Source: Pseudomonadota bacterium
GTDB taxonomy: Bacteria > Pseudomonadota > Gammaproteobacteria > Acidiferrobacterales > Acidiferrobacteraceae
DNA length: 64,000 nt
Assembly (NCBI GenBank): GCA_021794595.1
Contig: JAJYQN010000102.1
Coordinates: 42,409 to 106,408 of the forward strand
Direction of reading: 5' to 3'
The position numbers and the translations under genes are program-made. Below the pieces are notes generated by a model. The model worked only from the letters and a program-made list of their open reading frames with translations. It made no database searches and had not been told where the DNA came from. Below, piece by piece: positions 33,759-44,401 of this stretch; position 1 is the first letter of the stretch, and every line of letters starts with the position of its first letter.

Positions 33759-34246
33759 AGGGGGTAGTCTCCATGAGATAAGTGGTGGGGAGGGCGGGTC
33801 TTCTGTCCTCGTGTCGATGTGTGGTTGTGAACAGGGGTCGTGGGCTTGGATCCCGCGATTTCCCAAGTCTGGGCGTGGCGGTGCTGAGGGTGGTAAGTCG
33901 CGTGAGCTGCCGAGAGCGAGGCTCTTCTCTGTCTAAGGCTCCGAGAGACAGGCCGTATCTCGGTAGGGCGGTCCAGCGTTCTAGATGATCTCGTTTCGGG
34001 TCCTGCGCGAAGGCGAGAGCCGCCACCTGCCCTTTTCCGCGGCCGGTCATGAGTGCAGGATCGGGCGCCGAGGTGGGTGGGCTTCGATCGGTCTGTGCGA
34101 TGCTCGTTCCCCGCGAGGCGTAAACGGCTGATGAGGCCTGGACCCCGGACCCTACGGTCTTTTCGGGCCTGCGCGTAAACGCGGCTCCCGGGGTTTGTCC
34201 AGGACATAGATGGTTCCACACCTAGAACGGGGAAAAGGTCCATGCC

Positions 34247-35124
34247 CTAGGTCCCGATTGGAAATGGCAGGACGCGATGTGAAATCCCGCTCGCCACATA
34301 GATCGCGCTACCCAAGGCCAGGGCGAGCGGCGGGACGCCGGGTTCCCCGACCCCCCTTGGAGGCCTTGCGCTTGCCATCAGATGGATCTCGATAGTCAGT
34401 ATCTCATCCATTCTCCAAAGCGGATAACTGTCGATTTTTGTTTGCTGGATGCGGCCTTGATCCACGGTAATCGGTCCCTTCAAGGCCGCCGTGAGGCCAA
34501 AGACGACGGCGCCTTCCAGTTACGCTTGTACGATGTTGGGGTTTACGACTAGGCTGCAATCGCGCACGCACACGATGCGGTCGACGCGCAGACCCCGAGA
34601 CGTCAGTGTGATCTCGGTGGCCTGTGCCGGGTAACCGCCGAACGACGGATGGATCGCGATTCCCTGCCCGTGGTGAGGGCCCAGAGGGAGCCCCAGCTGC
34701 GGCACGCGAGCGACATCAAGGACCCGCAGCGACAGATATTGCCGGCCATGGCTCGGTCGATGTCGCTGTCGGTAGGGTGAGGGTGATGTGTCAAGAGTGC
34801 CGCGGTACTCATGATTTGGCCCGACTGGCAGCAGCCGCATTGGGGCACCTGTTATGCCACCCAGGCCTCTTGGCACGGGATGGGTACCGTTTTGCGATAG
34901 GCCTTCCATGGCCGCGATCTGATGCCCTATGGCGTTTGCGACGGGGTAGACGCAAGACCGCGGATCGGAATGCCGTCCAAATGAACAGTGCAGGCCCCGC
35001 AGACGCCGATACCCCAGCCATATTTCGTGCCGGTGAGGCCCCATTCGTCGGGGATCGCCCAGAGGGTCGGGGTATCGCCATCCGCACGCATGGACCTTTT
35101 GACCTTATTTACGGAAACCCACAT
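34247..35124 (-). pseudogene. Fused remnant of molybdopterin oxidoreductase genes (iorA-like [2Fe-2S] subunit and C-terminus of iorB-like subunit)
   Basis: Multiple frames: [97 protein letters not shown]...VVNPNIVQA*LEGAVVFGLTAALKGPITVDQGRIQQTKIDSYPLWRMDEI...GVGEPGVPPLALAL. Confidence 0.9.
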
Positions 35125-35272
35125 CGGCGAGCACTCAGCTAAAACAGGGCCCCAATGTAGGGTGAGGAAGACGGTCCAGAATGCAGCGCGGCGCGGATAT
35201 TAAAGGCAAGTCCTCGCCCCACGAGTCTTCTGTGGGGCGGCAAGGCGGGGGAGGGCGGCCCATTTCGCGTCT

Positions 35273-35749
35273 TTAGGTGGGGGTATGGGAGGCTGATGCG
35301 TCGGCGCTGTCCGGAATAAACCGGAGCGCTACCGAATTTAGGCAATGACGTTCGCCCATAGGGGCCGGACCGTCTGGGAACACGTGGCCGAGATGGCTAT
35401 CACATCGAGCGCAACGGATCTCGGTCCTCACCATGCCGTGGCTTGTGTCGCGAATTCGCCGCACATGCTCGGGATCGAACGATCTGGTGAAGCTGGGCCA
35501 TCCGGTTCCCGATTCGAACTTATCGGCCGATCGAAAGAGCGGGAGCTCGCAGAGACGGCAGGCAAAGACGCCTTTGCCGTGCTCACCTAAGAGGCCGCCA
35601 CAAAAGGGCGCTTCAGTGCCGGCCGCCAGAAGTACGCGTCGCTCTTCGGCGCTTAAGCCTTGGATTCGTCGCTCGCGCTCCGCCGGGGACGGCGGTTCTA
35701 GGTCATAGCCCGAGGCTGACCGCCGACCATCTGTTTTGTGCTCCGTAAC
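35273..35749 (-). CDS. msrB: Peptide methionine sulfoxide reductase MsrB, no canonical start codon (GTT at expected position)
   Basis: Single open frame (V)TEHKTDGRRSASGYDLEPPSPAERERRIQGLSAEERRVLLAAGTEAPFCGGLLGEHGKGVFACRLCELPLFRSADKFESGTGWPSFTRSFDPEHVRRIRDTSHGMVRTEIRCARCDSHLGHVFPDGPAP. Confidence 0.85.
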   Translation of the reverse strand, partial: VTEHKTDGRRSASGYDLEPPSPAERERRIQGLSAEERRVLLAAGTEAPFCGGLLGEHGKGVFACRLCELPLFRSADKFESGTGWPSFTRSFDPEHVRRIRDTSHGMVRTEIRCARCDSHLGHVFPDGPAPMGERHCLNSVALRFIPDSADASASHTPT

Positions 35750-35757
35750 GAATGCTC

Positions 35758-36360
35758 CTAGGAAACCGGATCGGCGCGCAACATGCGTACGAAGTAGCGC
35801 CGCAGTTTTTCGACCTTCGGCGTGGAAACGTGCACGATATACGGTTGGTCTTGGTGGCAGGCCGCATAATTGTGGTGGTAGGGCTCCGCCAAGTAGAAGG
35901 CCTGTAGCGGCACGACGTCGGTGACGATCGGGTCTTTGAAAACGCGGTCATGAGTCAATTTCTCGATGGCCTGGTCGGCGGCGCGTTTTTGGTCCGGATT
36001 TGCATAGAATATGGCCGAGCGGTACTGGCGGCCCCTATCGTTCCCCTGACGGTCCTTCTGGGTGGGATCGTGGGCGATCGTAAAAAACACGTTCAGCAAA
36101 TCTTCGTAGCTGATCTTGTTCTGGTTGAACTCTATACGTACCGCTTCCGCATGGTCTGTATGTCCGGTGCAGACCTGCCGGTAATTGGCGGTTTCTTCGG
36201 TCCCGCCGCAGTAGCCAGGCTCGACTTTAAGGATACCATCGAGTTCACAAAAAACGGCTTCGAGACACCAAAAGCAGCCGCCCGCGAGCACGGCCACGTT
36301 GGTTTTGGGGTTTGTCGCCGTAGGGGTTTCTGTGAAGGCCCCGGCCTTTTGTGCAGTCAT
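35758..36360 (-). CDS. msrA: Peptide methionine sulfoxide reductase MsrA
   Basis: AVLAGGCFWCLEAVFCELDGILKVEPGYCGG; HTDHAEAVRIEF. Confidence 0.96.
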   Translation of the reverse strand: MTAQKAGAFTETPTATNPKTNVAVLAGGCFWCLEAVFCELDGILKVEPGYCGGTEETANYRQVCTGHTDHAEAVRIEFNQNKISYEDLLNVFFTIAHDPTQKDRQGNDRGRQYRSAIFYANPDQKRAADQAIEKLTHDRVFKDPIVTDVVPLQAFYLAEPYHHNYAACHQDQPYIVHVSTPKVEKLRRYFVRMLRADPVS

Positions 36361-36594
36361 GTTGGTCTCCTTTTTATTAAGGCCCCGTTCTTAATAGGGG
36401 TTCTCGGGGCCACTGATGAGTGAGGGGGCCGATGTCGGGAGCGTGCTGGACTAGCCGTCTCCGTTGCCGTTTATTTATACTAAACCCGTCCGGGCTTTTA
36501 GCCTATCGCCCGTTATGATTACCGGTTGTATCAATCCGCCCTACGGTTCACTTTACCGGCCGCGGGCGGGGCGAAAGAGGAGCTAAAAGACGTT

Positions 36595-37437
36595 ATGGTA
36601 CGTACCCAGAAGCCTCACAAGCCGCATTGGTCTTTGGGCGATATTGCCTATGAAGCGATCGATCGCCGCGCGATCGTCGACAATTTGGATTGGTTTTACC
36701 TCGTAGCGGCCTCGTCGTTCGTCGAGATCCTGTCGGATCTCTATGCCACTAATCTCGGTGCTTACTATGCCGGAGATGACGAGGCCTGCGAATGGCTTGC
36801 GCACAAGTGGGAACCCGAGGAGATGCAGCACGGCGCCGCCCTACGCCGCTATGTGTCGTGCGTCTGGCCGGATTTCGATTGGGAGCGAGGTTTCGAGGGC
36901 TTTCGGGCCGATTATGCCCCGTATTGCCAGACCGCGTTGTTGGGTCCGACCCGAACGCTCGAGATGGCCGCCCGCTGCGTGGTAGAGACCGGTACGTCGA
37001 GCTTTTATGCGATGTTGCGCGATGCCAGTCCCGAGCCGGTATTGGCAGAGGTGGTCGGGCACATCCGCGACGACGAGGTGGGGCACTATAAGGGCTTCTA
37101 CCACTTTTATCGGCAGTACCAAAAACGCGAGTCACATTCACGTTGGCGGGTCGCTCGGGAGTTATGGCGGCGGGTCGCGGAGGTCGATAGCGAGGACGCC
37201 TACTTAGCGGTCCGGAACGTGTCTTTAGTCCATGCCCCGGGAAGGCCCTTCGAGCGGAACGATTTTATCCAGTTTCGTAATCGCATCCGAGCCTTGATGG
37301 CGCGTCACTACCCCTTTCAGGCGGCGGTTAAGATGCTCGTGAAGCCGCTGGACTTGCCAGGCCCGGTCCGGAACGTGGCGATTCCGTTCTTGGTGGGCGG
37401 GGCGAGACGGGTGGTCGGAGGTCGGTCGGCGCGATGA
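36595..37437 (+). CDS. Ferritin-like diiron protein (acyl-ACP-desaturase-like fold)
   Basis: EPEEMQHGAALRRY and DDEVGHYKGFYHFY (ExxH pairs), SSFVEILSDLYATNLGAYYAG, CVVETGTSSFYAM. Confidence 0.7.
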   Translation: MVRTQKPHKPHWSLGDIAYEAIDRRAIVDNLDWFYLVAASSFVEILSDLYATNLGAYYAGDDEACEWLAHKWEPEEMQHGAALRRYVSCVWPDFDWERGFEGFRADYAPYCQTALLGPTRTLEMAARCVVETGTSSFYAMLRDASPEPVLAEVVGHIRDDEVGHYKGFYHFYRQYQKRESHSRWRVARELWRRVAEVDSEDAYLAVRNVSLVHAPGRPFERNDFIQFRNRIRALMARHYPFQAAVKMLVKPLDLPGPVRNVAIPFLVGGARRVVGGRSAR

Positions 37438-37477
37438 GGGCCGTCAAGTCGTGCGTCGGTCCGCGGGCCGCAGCCCT

Positions 37478-37528
37478 GGGGGCTTCCCGCCTACGGGGCT
37501 TTTGGCTCGGTGGGAGGCGGGAGCCCCC
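37478..37528. other. GC-rich long hairpin in the gap before the deaminase gene
   Basis: GGGGGCTTCCCGCCT ... AGGCGGGAGCCCCC, near-perfect inverted repeat with one bulge; no T-run. Confidence 0.55.
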
Positions 37529-37650
37529 ATGCCGGCCGGGAGGTTGCTTTTATCCCGCCGGACGACCGTGCCCAGCTGTGGCTTGATCTCGCTTGGGGAG
37601 AGTAGGCATTATGGTCCTCTGTGTATGAGGGCCATAGGGCCGGGGAAGTC

Positions 37651-38673
37651 ATGTCTTTAGTTACCATGTCGGCTGTCGATTTTGCGTGTCGGATGCCCAA
37701 GGCCGAGCTCCATGTCCATATCGAGGGAACGCTTGAACCCGATCTCGCGTTTGCCTTGGCTCGTCGCAACGGTTTGACCTTGCCTTTTCGCGATGAAGAG
37801 GCGCTGCGGGCCGCTAAGAATTTTACCGACCTTCAGTCGTTCCTCGATCTCTATTACGCTTGCGCCGACGCTTTAAGGACCGCCGAGGACTTTTCGGACC
37901 TTATGCTGGCCTATCTCGCCCGCGCACAGGCAGATCATGTCGTGCACGCGGAAATATTTTTTGATCCCCAGACCCACACCGCGCGCGGCATCCCGCTTGC
38001 GGTGGTGATCGAGGGCCTCGACGCCGGACGCCGGGAGGGGGAGAGGAGGTGGGGTATCACGACCCGCCTTATCCTGTGTTTTCTCCGCCACTTAAGTGAG
38101 GAGGACGCGCTCGCCACACTAAAGTCCGCCGAACCGTTTTTGGCAAGTATCGACGGCTTCGGGCTCGATTCCTCCGAGCGCGACCATCCGCCCCGTAAGT
38201 TCGAGCGGGCTTTTGCCCGGGTGCGAGCCTTGGGCAAGCCCGGCGTGGCCCATGCCGGCGAGGAGGGGCCGCCCTCTTATATCAGCGAGGCGCTGGATCT
38301 TCTGAAGGCGGTCCGTATCGACCACGGCGTGCGCGCGGTGGAGGATCCACGGGTCTTGCGCCGGCTTGCGGCCGAGGGGGTAGCGCTCACGGTATGTCCG
38401 CTGTCAAACGTGCGTTTGTGCGTCTACCCGACCATGGCCGACCACGTGCTTCCGCAATTATTGGAGGCCGGGGTCAAGGTCACCGTCAATAGCGATGACC
38501 CGGCCTATTTCGGAGGGTATATGAACGGTAACATCCAGGCGCTGCAGGCGGCCTTTGATTTCGACATCCCGACCTGGGCGCTGCTGGGGCGTAATAGTAT
38601 TGAGGCGAGTTGGGCCGCGCCTGCGGACAAGAAGCGTTGGCTTCTGGCCCTCGATGACCTTTTGCGGAGTTAG
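37651..38673 (+). CDS. add: Adenosine/adenine deaminase
   Basis: MPKAELHVHIEGTLEPDL; HAGEEG; IDHGVRAVED; NSDDPAYFGGYM. Confidence 0.93.
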   Translation: MSLVTMSAVDFACRMPKAELHVHIEGTLEPDLAFALARRNGLTLPFRDEEALRAAKNFTDLQSFLDLYYACADALRTAEDFSDLMLAYLARAQADHVVHAEIFFDPQTHTARGIPLAVVIEGLDAGRREGERRWGITTRLILCFLRHLSEEDALATLKSAEPFLASIDGFGLDSSERDHPPRKFERAFARVRALGKPGVAHAGEEGPPSYISEALDLLKAVRIDHGVRAVEDPRVLRRLAAEGVALTVCPLSNVRLCVYPTMADHVLPQLLEAGVKVTVNSDDPAYFGGYMNGNIQALQAAFDFDIPTWALLGRNSIEASWAAPADKKRWLLALDDLLRS

Positions 38674-38733
38674 GTAAATCTCCTCTGGCAGAGCCAGGGC
38701 CTCCCTTGGTTGGCAAGAGGCGCTGTTCCGGGC

Positions 38734-39681
38734 TTACTTGGTGTCGGACGTCTTGGTCTCCGGTCCGTTGTCTTGGAAGACACGGCTTACCATGATGTCC
38801 TCGGCCTCCAATGTCATGAGGTCCACTTTCGTCAAGTGCTGGGTTTTGCTTGCGAATAAGCGATTCGCCTGGCGGAGGCGGGCCCTGTCCAAGGCATTGC
38901 GAATCGAGCGTGCATTCGCGAAGTTGCCGAGCTTCATTCGCAACGGAATGTATTCGGCAAAGGCCTGTTCGCCATCGGGGCTGAATCGGTAGTTCTGGCC
39001 GCCTAGCATGAGTTTAGCGATCGCCATGAGCTCGGACGGCGAGTAATCGGGGAAGTCGACGTGATGGGCGATACGTGAGCGCATCCCGGGGTTGCTCGAG
39101 AAGAAACGGTCCATCTTGTCTTTGTATCCCGCCAGGATGACAACGAGATCGTCGCGATTATTTTCCATGATTTGGAGCAGTATTTCGATCGATTCCTGTC
39201 CATAGTCGCGCTCGTTCTCGGGCTTATACAGGTAGTAGGCCTCGTCAACAAACAAGACCCCACCCATGGCCTTCTTGATCACTTCTTTAGTCTTCGGCGC
39301 AGTGTGGCCGATATATTGTCCTACCAGATCGTCACGGGTCACGGCTATGAGGTGGCCCTCGCGGACATATCCTAGGCGGTGAAGGATTTCGGCCATACGA
39401 AGGGCGACCGTGGTCTTACCGGTTCCCGGGTTCCCGGTGAACGACATATGCAAGGTGGGCGTCTCTGACGTCAGCGCAAACTGCTTGCGCAGTCTATCAA
39501 CGAGCAGAAGGGCCGCGATTTCACGAATCCGCGTCTTGACGGGAACGAGACCAATGAGCTCTCGGTCGAGCTTGTCGAGCACCTCTTGTATGCGCGAATT
39601 CTTGAATTCCGCTGCGAGGTCGACTAAGGCGTTGTCCGATAGGGTATCGGACCCGGCGCTAGGTTTTTCGGTTGTGTTCAT
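38734..39681 (-). CDS. cbbX: Red-type RuBisCO activase CbbX (AAA+)
   Basis: [76 protein letters not shown]. Confidence 0.97.
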   Translation of the reverse strand: MNTTEKPSAGSDTLSDNALVDLAAEFKNSRIQEVLDKLDRELIGLVPVKTRIREIAALLLVDRLRKQFALTSETPTLHMSFTGNPGTGKTTVALRMAEILHRLGYVREGHLIAVTRDDLVGQYIGHTAPKTKEVIKKAMGGVLFVDEAYYLYKPENERDYGQESIEILLQIMENNRDDLVVILAGYKDKMDRFFSSNPGMRSRIAHHVDFPDYSPSELMAIAKLMLGGQNYRFSPDGEQAFAEYIPLRMKLGNFANARSIRNALDRARLRQANRLFASKTQHLTKVDLMTLEAEDIMVSRVFQDNGPETKTSDTK

Positions 39682-39750
39682 GCCTCGATCCCTCACGATG
39701 AAGGGGAAAATGGGTGGCGACTTCGCGTGTCGCCACCCTCCTAGGCAATC

Positions 39751-40185
39751 CTAGTAACGGTCGGACTCGGGCTTGTCCGTGGCGTAGCTATGGATCGTGT
39801 ACTGTATCCTCCGGCCCTCGACTTCTTGACGCACGAGCCCGAAGCCTGGCTCTTTCTTTGGGCGATTGACGATAAATGACATGCGTGGCGTTTCCCACCC
39901 CTGGGTCGAATCGAAGGCCATGACCCGGATGTAGTGGTTGGGGAAGCTCTTGCGGCAGTTATTGATCTCCATCAGGATGCCGGCTGGGTCTCTCAGATCG
40001 AACATCGGCATGCCGAACATTTCCCAGTAGGTGTTGCGTGGATGTGGATCGTCCGTGTACTCCACGCTGATAGCCATGCCGCGGCTCAAAGCATATTTGA
40101 TCTGCGCCGTGATTTGCGTGTCTGTCAGATCGGGGAGAAACGAGAACTGTCCTTGCGTTAGGCGATTACCGGGGTTGGTCATCAT
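39751..40185 (-). CDS. cbbS: RuBisCO small subunit, red-type form I
   Basis: [55 protein letters not shown]. Confidence 0.97.
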   Translation of the reverse strand: MMTNPGNRLTQGQFSFLPDLTDTQITAQIKYALSRGMAISVEYTDDPHPRNTYWEMFGMPMFDLRDPAGILMEINNCRKSFPNHYIRVMAFDSTQGWETPRMSFIVNRPKKEPGFGLVRQEVEGRRIQYTIHSYATDKPESDRY

Positions 40186-40209
40186 AAGGGCGTCTCCTTG
40201 GTCGAGTGC

Positions 40210-41808
<1,599 letters not shown>

Positions 41809-41881
41809 TCAATAAAAGTGCATGTGTTACTACGAATGGCGTGGTAAGCACATAAGTAATTCAATGAGTTAGTGTGCATGG

Positions 41882-41895
41882 ATATTTCGCAATAT
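41882..41895. promoter_or_regulatory. Possible LysR-type (CbbR-like) operator upstream of cbbL
   Basis: Perfect dyad ATATT-TCGC-AATAT (contains T-N11-A), ~200 bp upstream of cbbL ATG in a local AT-rich patch. Confidence 0.3.
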
Positions 41896-42799
41896 TGAGT
41901 ATATAAGCGTTCTGTTTGATAAACTAAGAAGAGTTCTAGAAAATTGAAGGAGAAATAGTCGCAATTAGCGCGCTCGGATTTGAGGCCATCTGTTCCGATT
42001 TAACGCAGTAATGATAGGCATAGTGGCGGATGCGACGCACCGGATATTGTTTCTGTGGTGTTAAAGCGAGCGCCAATGAATTCATACGATGTTGGGATTT
42101 ATCGAGCCTTTTGAATAATTATCATATCGAGCTCTCCGGACGAGCACGTCAAACTCGTCGATACGCTTGTCATCGGAGCACAGGGAAGGCAAGGCATAAA
42201 ACCGACGGGATTGGACGTTCATTCGCGTTTCTGTGAGCGATCTCGGTTGCGATCGGATTTCCTGTTATGCGGGCGCGACATCCGTACTAAGGTCTATTGA
42301 AAGTGAAAAAATCGACGCAGTCCGATGCATAGTGGCCGGCCGTCGAGCCCGGTCTTGGCACGTTGTGCCGTCAATAAAGAGAAAAGGCGCTGAGGCGGGC
42401 GACAGCGGTTATGGGGGGACCAAAGAGGGGTTTGTATCCTGGCCCGCTTGAGATCTCGTGTCTCGTAAGGTCGGCAGTGGAACGTTATCCGCAAAGGCGT
42501 TGGGGTCGTCAAGTCCGGGCAAGGTCAACTATCAATAGACTCGATTGCGGCCCTGGTGTATCGAAGCGGCAATCGGCTTTTGGCGGCCGCCGCCTTTCGA
42601 AATGACTGGTCGAGGCGGGGTGTCAAGGTCAGACCACGGAGGTATGTTGCGGTAATTCCGACCAAGGGCGCGTGGAGATTGCCGTATTCCGAGGCCTGTT
42701 GCAAAAAGCTACACCTTTAGGGAGACGCTCGCGCTAGGCTATTCAGGCAGAATAACGGTGTCTCTATCCAGATCTTTTTGCGAACATAAGGAGCCTTCC

Positions 42800-43306
42800 A
42801 TGTCTAGACTTCGGCAGTCGCTTGTTGCTCTCGGCCTGATATGTCTCAGCGGCACGGCCTTGGCTATGGCGCCCCACAAAGCTATGCCGTTCACAGGGCA
42901 GGCCTGTCCTATGATGCGGCCCATGATGAGACCTCATGGCCCGCATCCCTTGGTTCCTATGCTGCTCCCCTTGGCCGAGATGCGTTCCTACGCCCTTCAC
43001 CTGAATGACCATCAGGTCAGCGCCCTTGCGGTCTGGCAGAATCGACACATGCGCATGGCGGTGCCCTTAATAAAACGTTTGCGTGCGGATAAATCGGCGC
43101 TCCGGGCAGGGATCATGGAAGGGGCGCATAGGGGCGTTTTAAGGGATATTATGCGGCGCCTGAATAGTGATCGCGCCCGCATGTTAGGGCTTAAGGTGGC
43201 CCAAGTCCGCATGGTTCATAAGACCCTGTCTTTGGGTCAGTGGCGGAAGCTTCTGGTTCTGTATCGGCGTATGCATGCCTTCGCGATGGGTGGCAGTTAC
43301 CGCTAA
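42800..43306 (+). CDS. Exported Spy/CpxP-like periplasmic protein
   Basis: Signal peptide MSRLRQSLVALGLICLSGTALA; Met/His-rich helical body with LNDHQVSALAVWQNRH and LSLGQWRKLL repeats. Confidence 0.65.
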   Translation: MSRLRQSLVALGLICLSGTALAMAPHKAMPFTGQACPMMRPMMRPHGPHPLVPMLLPLAEMRSYALHLNDHQVSALAVWQNRHMRMAVPLIKRLRADKSALRAGIMEGAHRGVLRDIMRRLNSDRARMLGLKVAQVRMVHKTLSLGQWRKLLVLYRRMHAFAMGGSYR

Positions 43307-43583
43307 CACCGATCTCTGGTGAAGGTCCGGGCCCAGGGCTGATAGCAAGGCCGATGTTCGGGGAATGGACCCGAGACCATCTGGGGCGCTTCTCTCGCGC
43401 CTCAGTGAACCCGATTCCTCGGTCCTGGTGTTCATCAGGAGCGATCTTCCCCCTATGCCTCTTATATCGCAGGGGCTATTGCTTGTAGGCCCAAACGGTC
43501 GGCGCCTAGCTTTTCGTTTGGTCGGGTAGGACTGAGAGGTTCGTCTCCTCCCTAAGGATCTTCCTCCCTCGCGCCCGTGTGTG

Positions 43584-43610
43584 TATAGTTAGTTATGTAT
43601 ACTAACTATA
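43584..43610. promoter_or_regulatory. Perfect inverted repeat, candidate operator
   Basis: TATAGTTAGT-TATGTAT-ACTAACTATA (10-bp arms, 7-bp spacer), 23 bp upstream of the ATG at 43633. Confidence 0.6.
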
Positions 43611-43632
43611 TGGTCTTGAGGAAGGCGCGAGA

Positions 43633-44109
43633 ATGGATCGAAAGGTGGGGGTGGTCGGCTTATGGCTTGCGGGCATTGTAACGGCCCAGGCTGCACTCGT
43701 GGTGGCAGCAGGCCTCGGTATTGCCAATGAACCCGGGCCCAAGTTTGGTATGGCCGGTATGGTTTACTATGCCGGGTCCGAGTGGGAGACCGGGTATTTG
43801 AACGAGGGCGTCAATCACGGGACCGATGGGGTGTTTGCCCAATACCGACTGATGCGCCCCGTCACCAAAAAGCTTCATGTCACGGTAGCCTTTGGTCCTG
43901 AAGTGCTCAATACGACCTACGATATTCGCCCGGGCGTGCGAACGAACGGCTACCACGCCTCCCTCCTCGTGTCGCTTGCCGCCTCCTATAGGCTAAACGG
44001 GAGATGGCGGCTGGGGGTACGATGGAATCATATTACCTTTCAGCGTTCGGCTAGGTTCGGTTACCGCGATGCGGATATGGTGCTCATGACGGTGGGATAC
44101 GGGCGCTGA
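43633..44109 (+). CDS. Putative outer-membrane beta-barrel, lipid A deacylase (PagL)-like
   Basis: N-terminal signal; alternating aromatic strands; C-terminal RWRLGVRWNHITFQRSARFGYRDADMVLMTVGYGR resembles PagL-type HxS region. Confidence 0.45.
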   Translation: MDRKVGVVGLWLAGIVTAQAALVVAAGLGIANEPGPKFGMAGMVYYAGSEWETGYLNEGVNHGTDGVFAQYRLMRPVTKKLHVTVAFGPEVLNTTYDIRPGVRTNGYHASLLVSLAASYRLNGRWRLGVRWNHITFQRSARFGYRDADMVLMTVGYGR

Positions 44110-44357
44110 AACGCCGCTCTCGTTTTAGGCGCCTTGGGCCTGAGTGTTTCCTGATATCCTGCTCGTTGGTCCCCTAAATGGTGAGTGGGAACGGACGTTC
44201 CCGGCACGGCCTCATGCCTTTACCCCCACACGGACGACACGGTCACGCGCCGTGCCCCAGGAGAGTTCGCTTCCCTAGTCCTTTGAGCGCCTCGGGCCAG
44301 CACGGGTGCGGCCGGGTCCGGAGACGGGCCTGGGGTATTCTGTCTTTGGCTCAAAAA

Positions 44358-44382
44358 AAGCCCCGGTCTAAGACCGGGGCTT
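44358..44382 (-). terminator. Rho-independent terminator for the 44402-45886 gene
   Basis: AAGCCCCGGTCTAAGACCGGGGCTT hairpin; on the minus strand followed by a T7 run. Confidence 0.9.
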
Positions 44383-44401
44383 GGAGATACCGCAAAAGCC
44401 C

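Noticed and set aside
33691-34243. Two overlapping minus-strand ORFs (176 and 162 aa) between the MobA-like gene and the ior remnant
   Set aside because: Low-complexity Arg/Pro/Thr-rich translations with no motif; could be decayed XdhC-like sequence but this could not be supported
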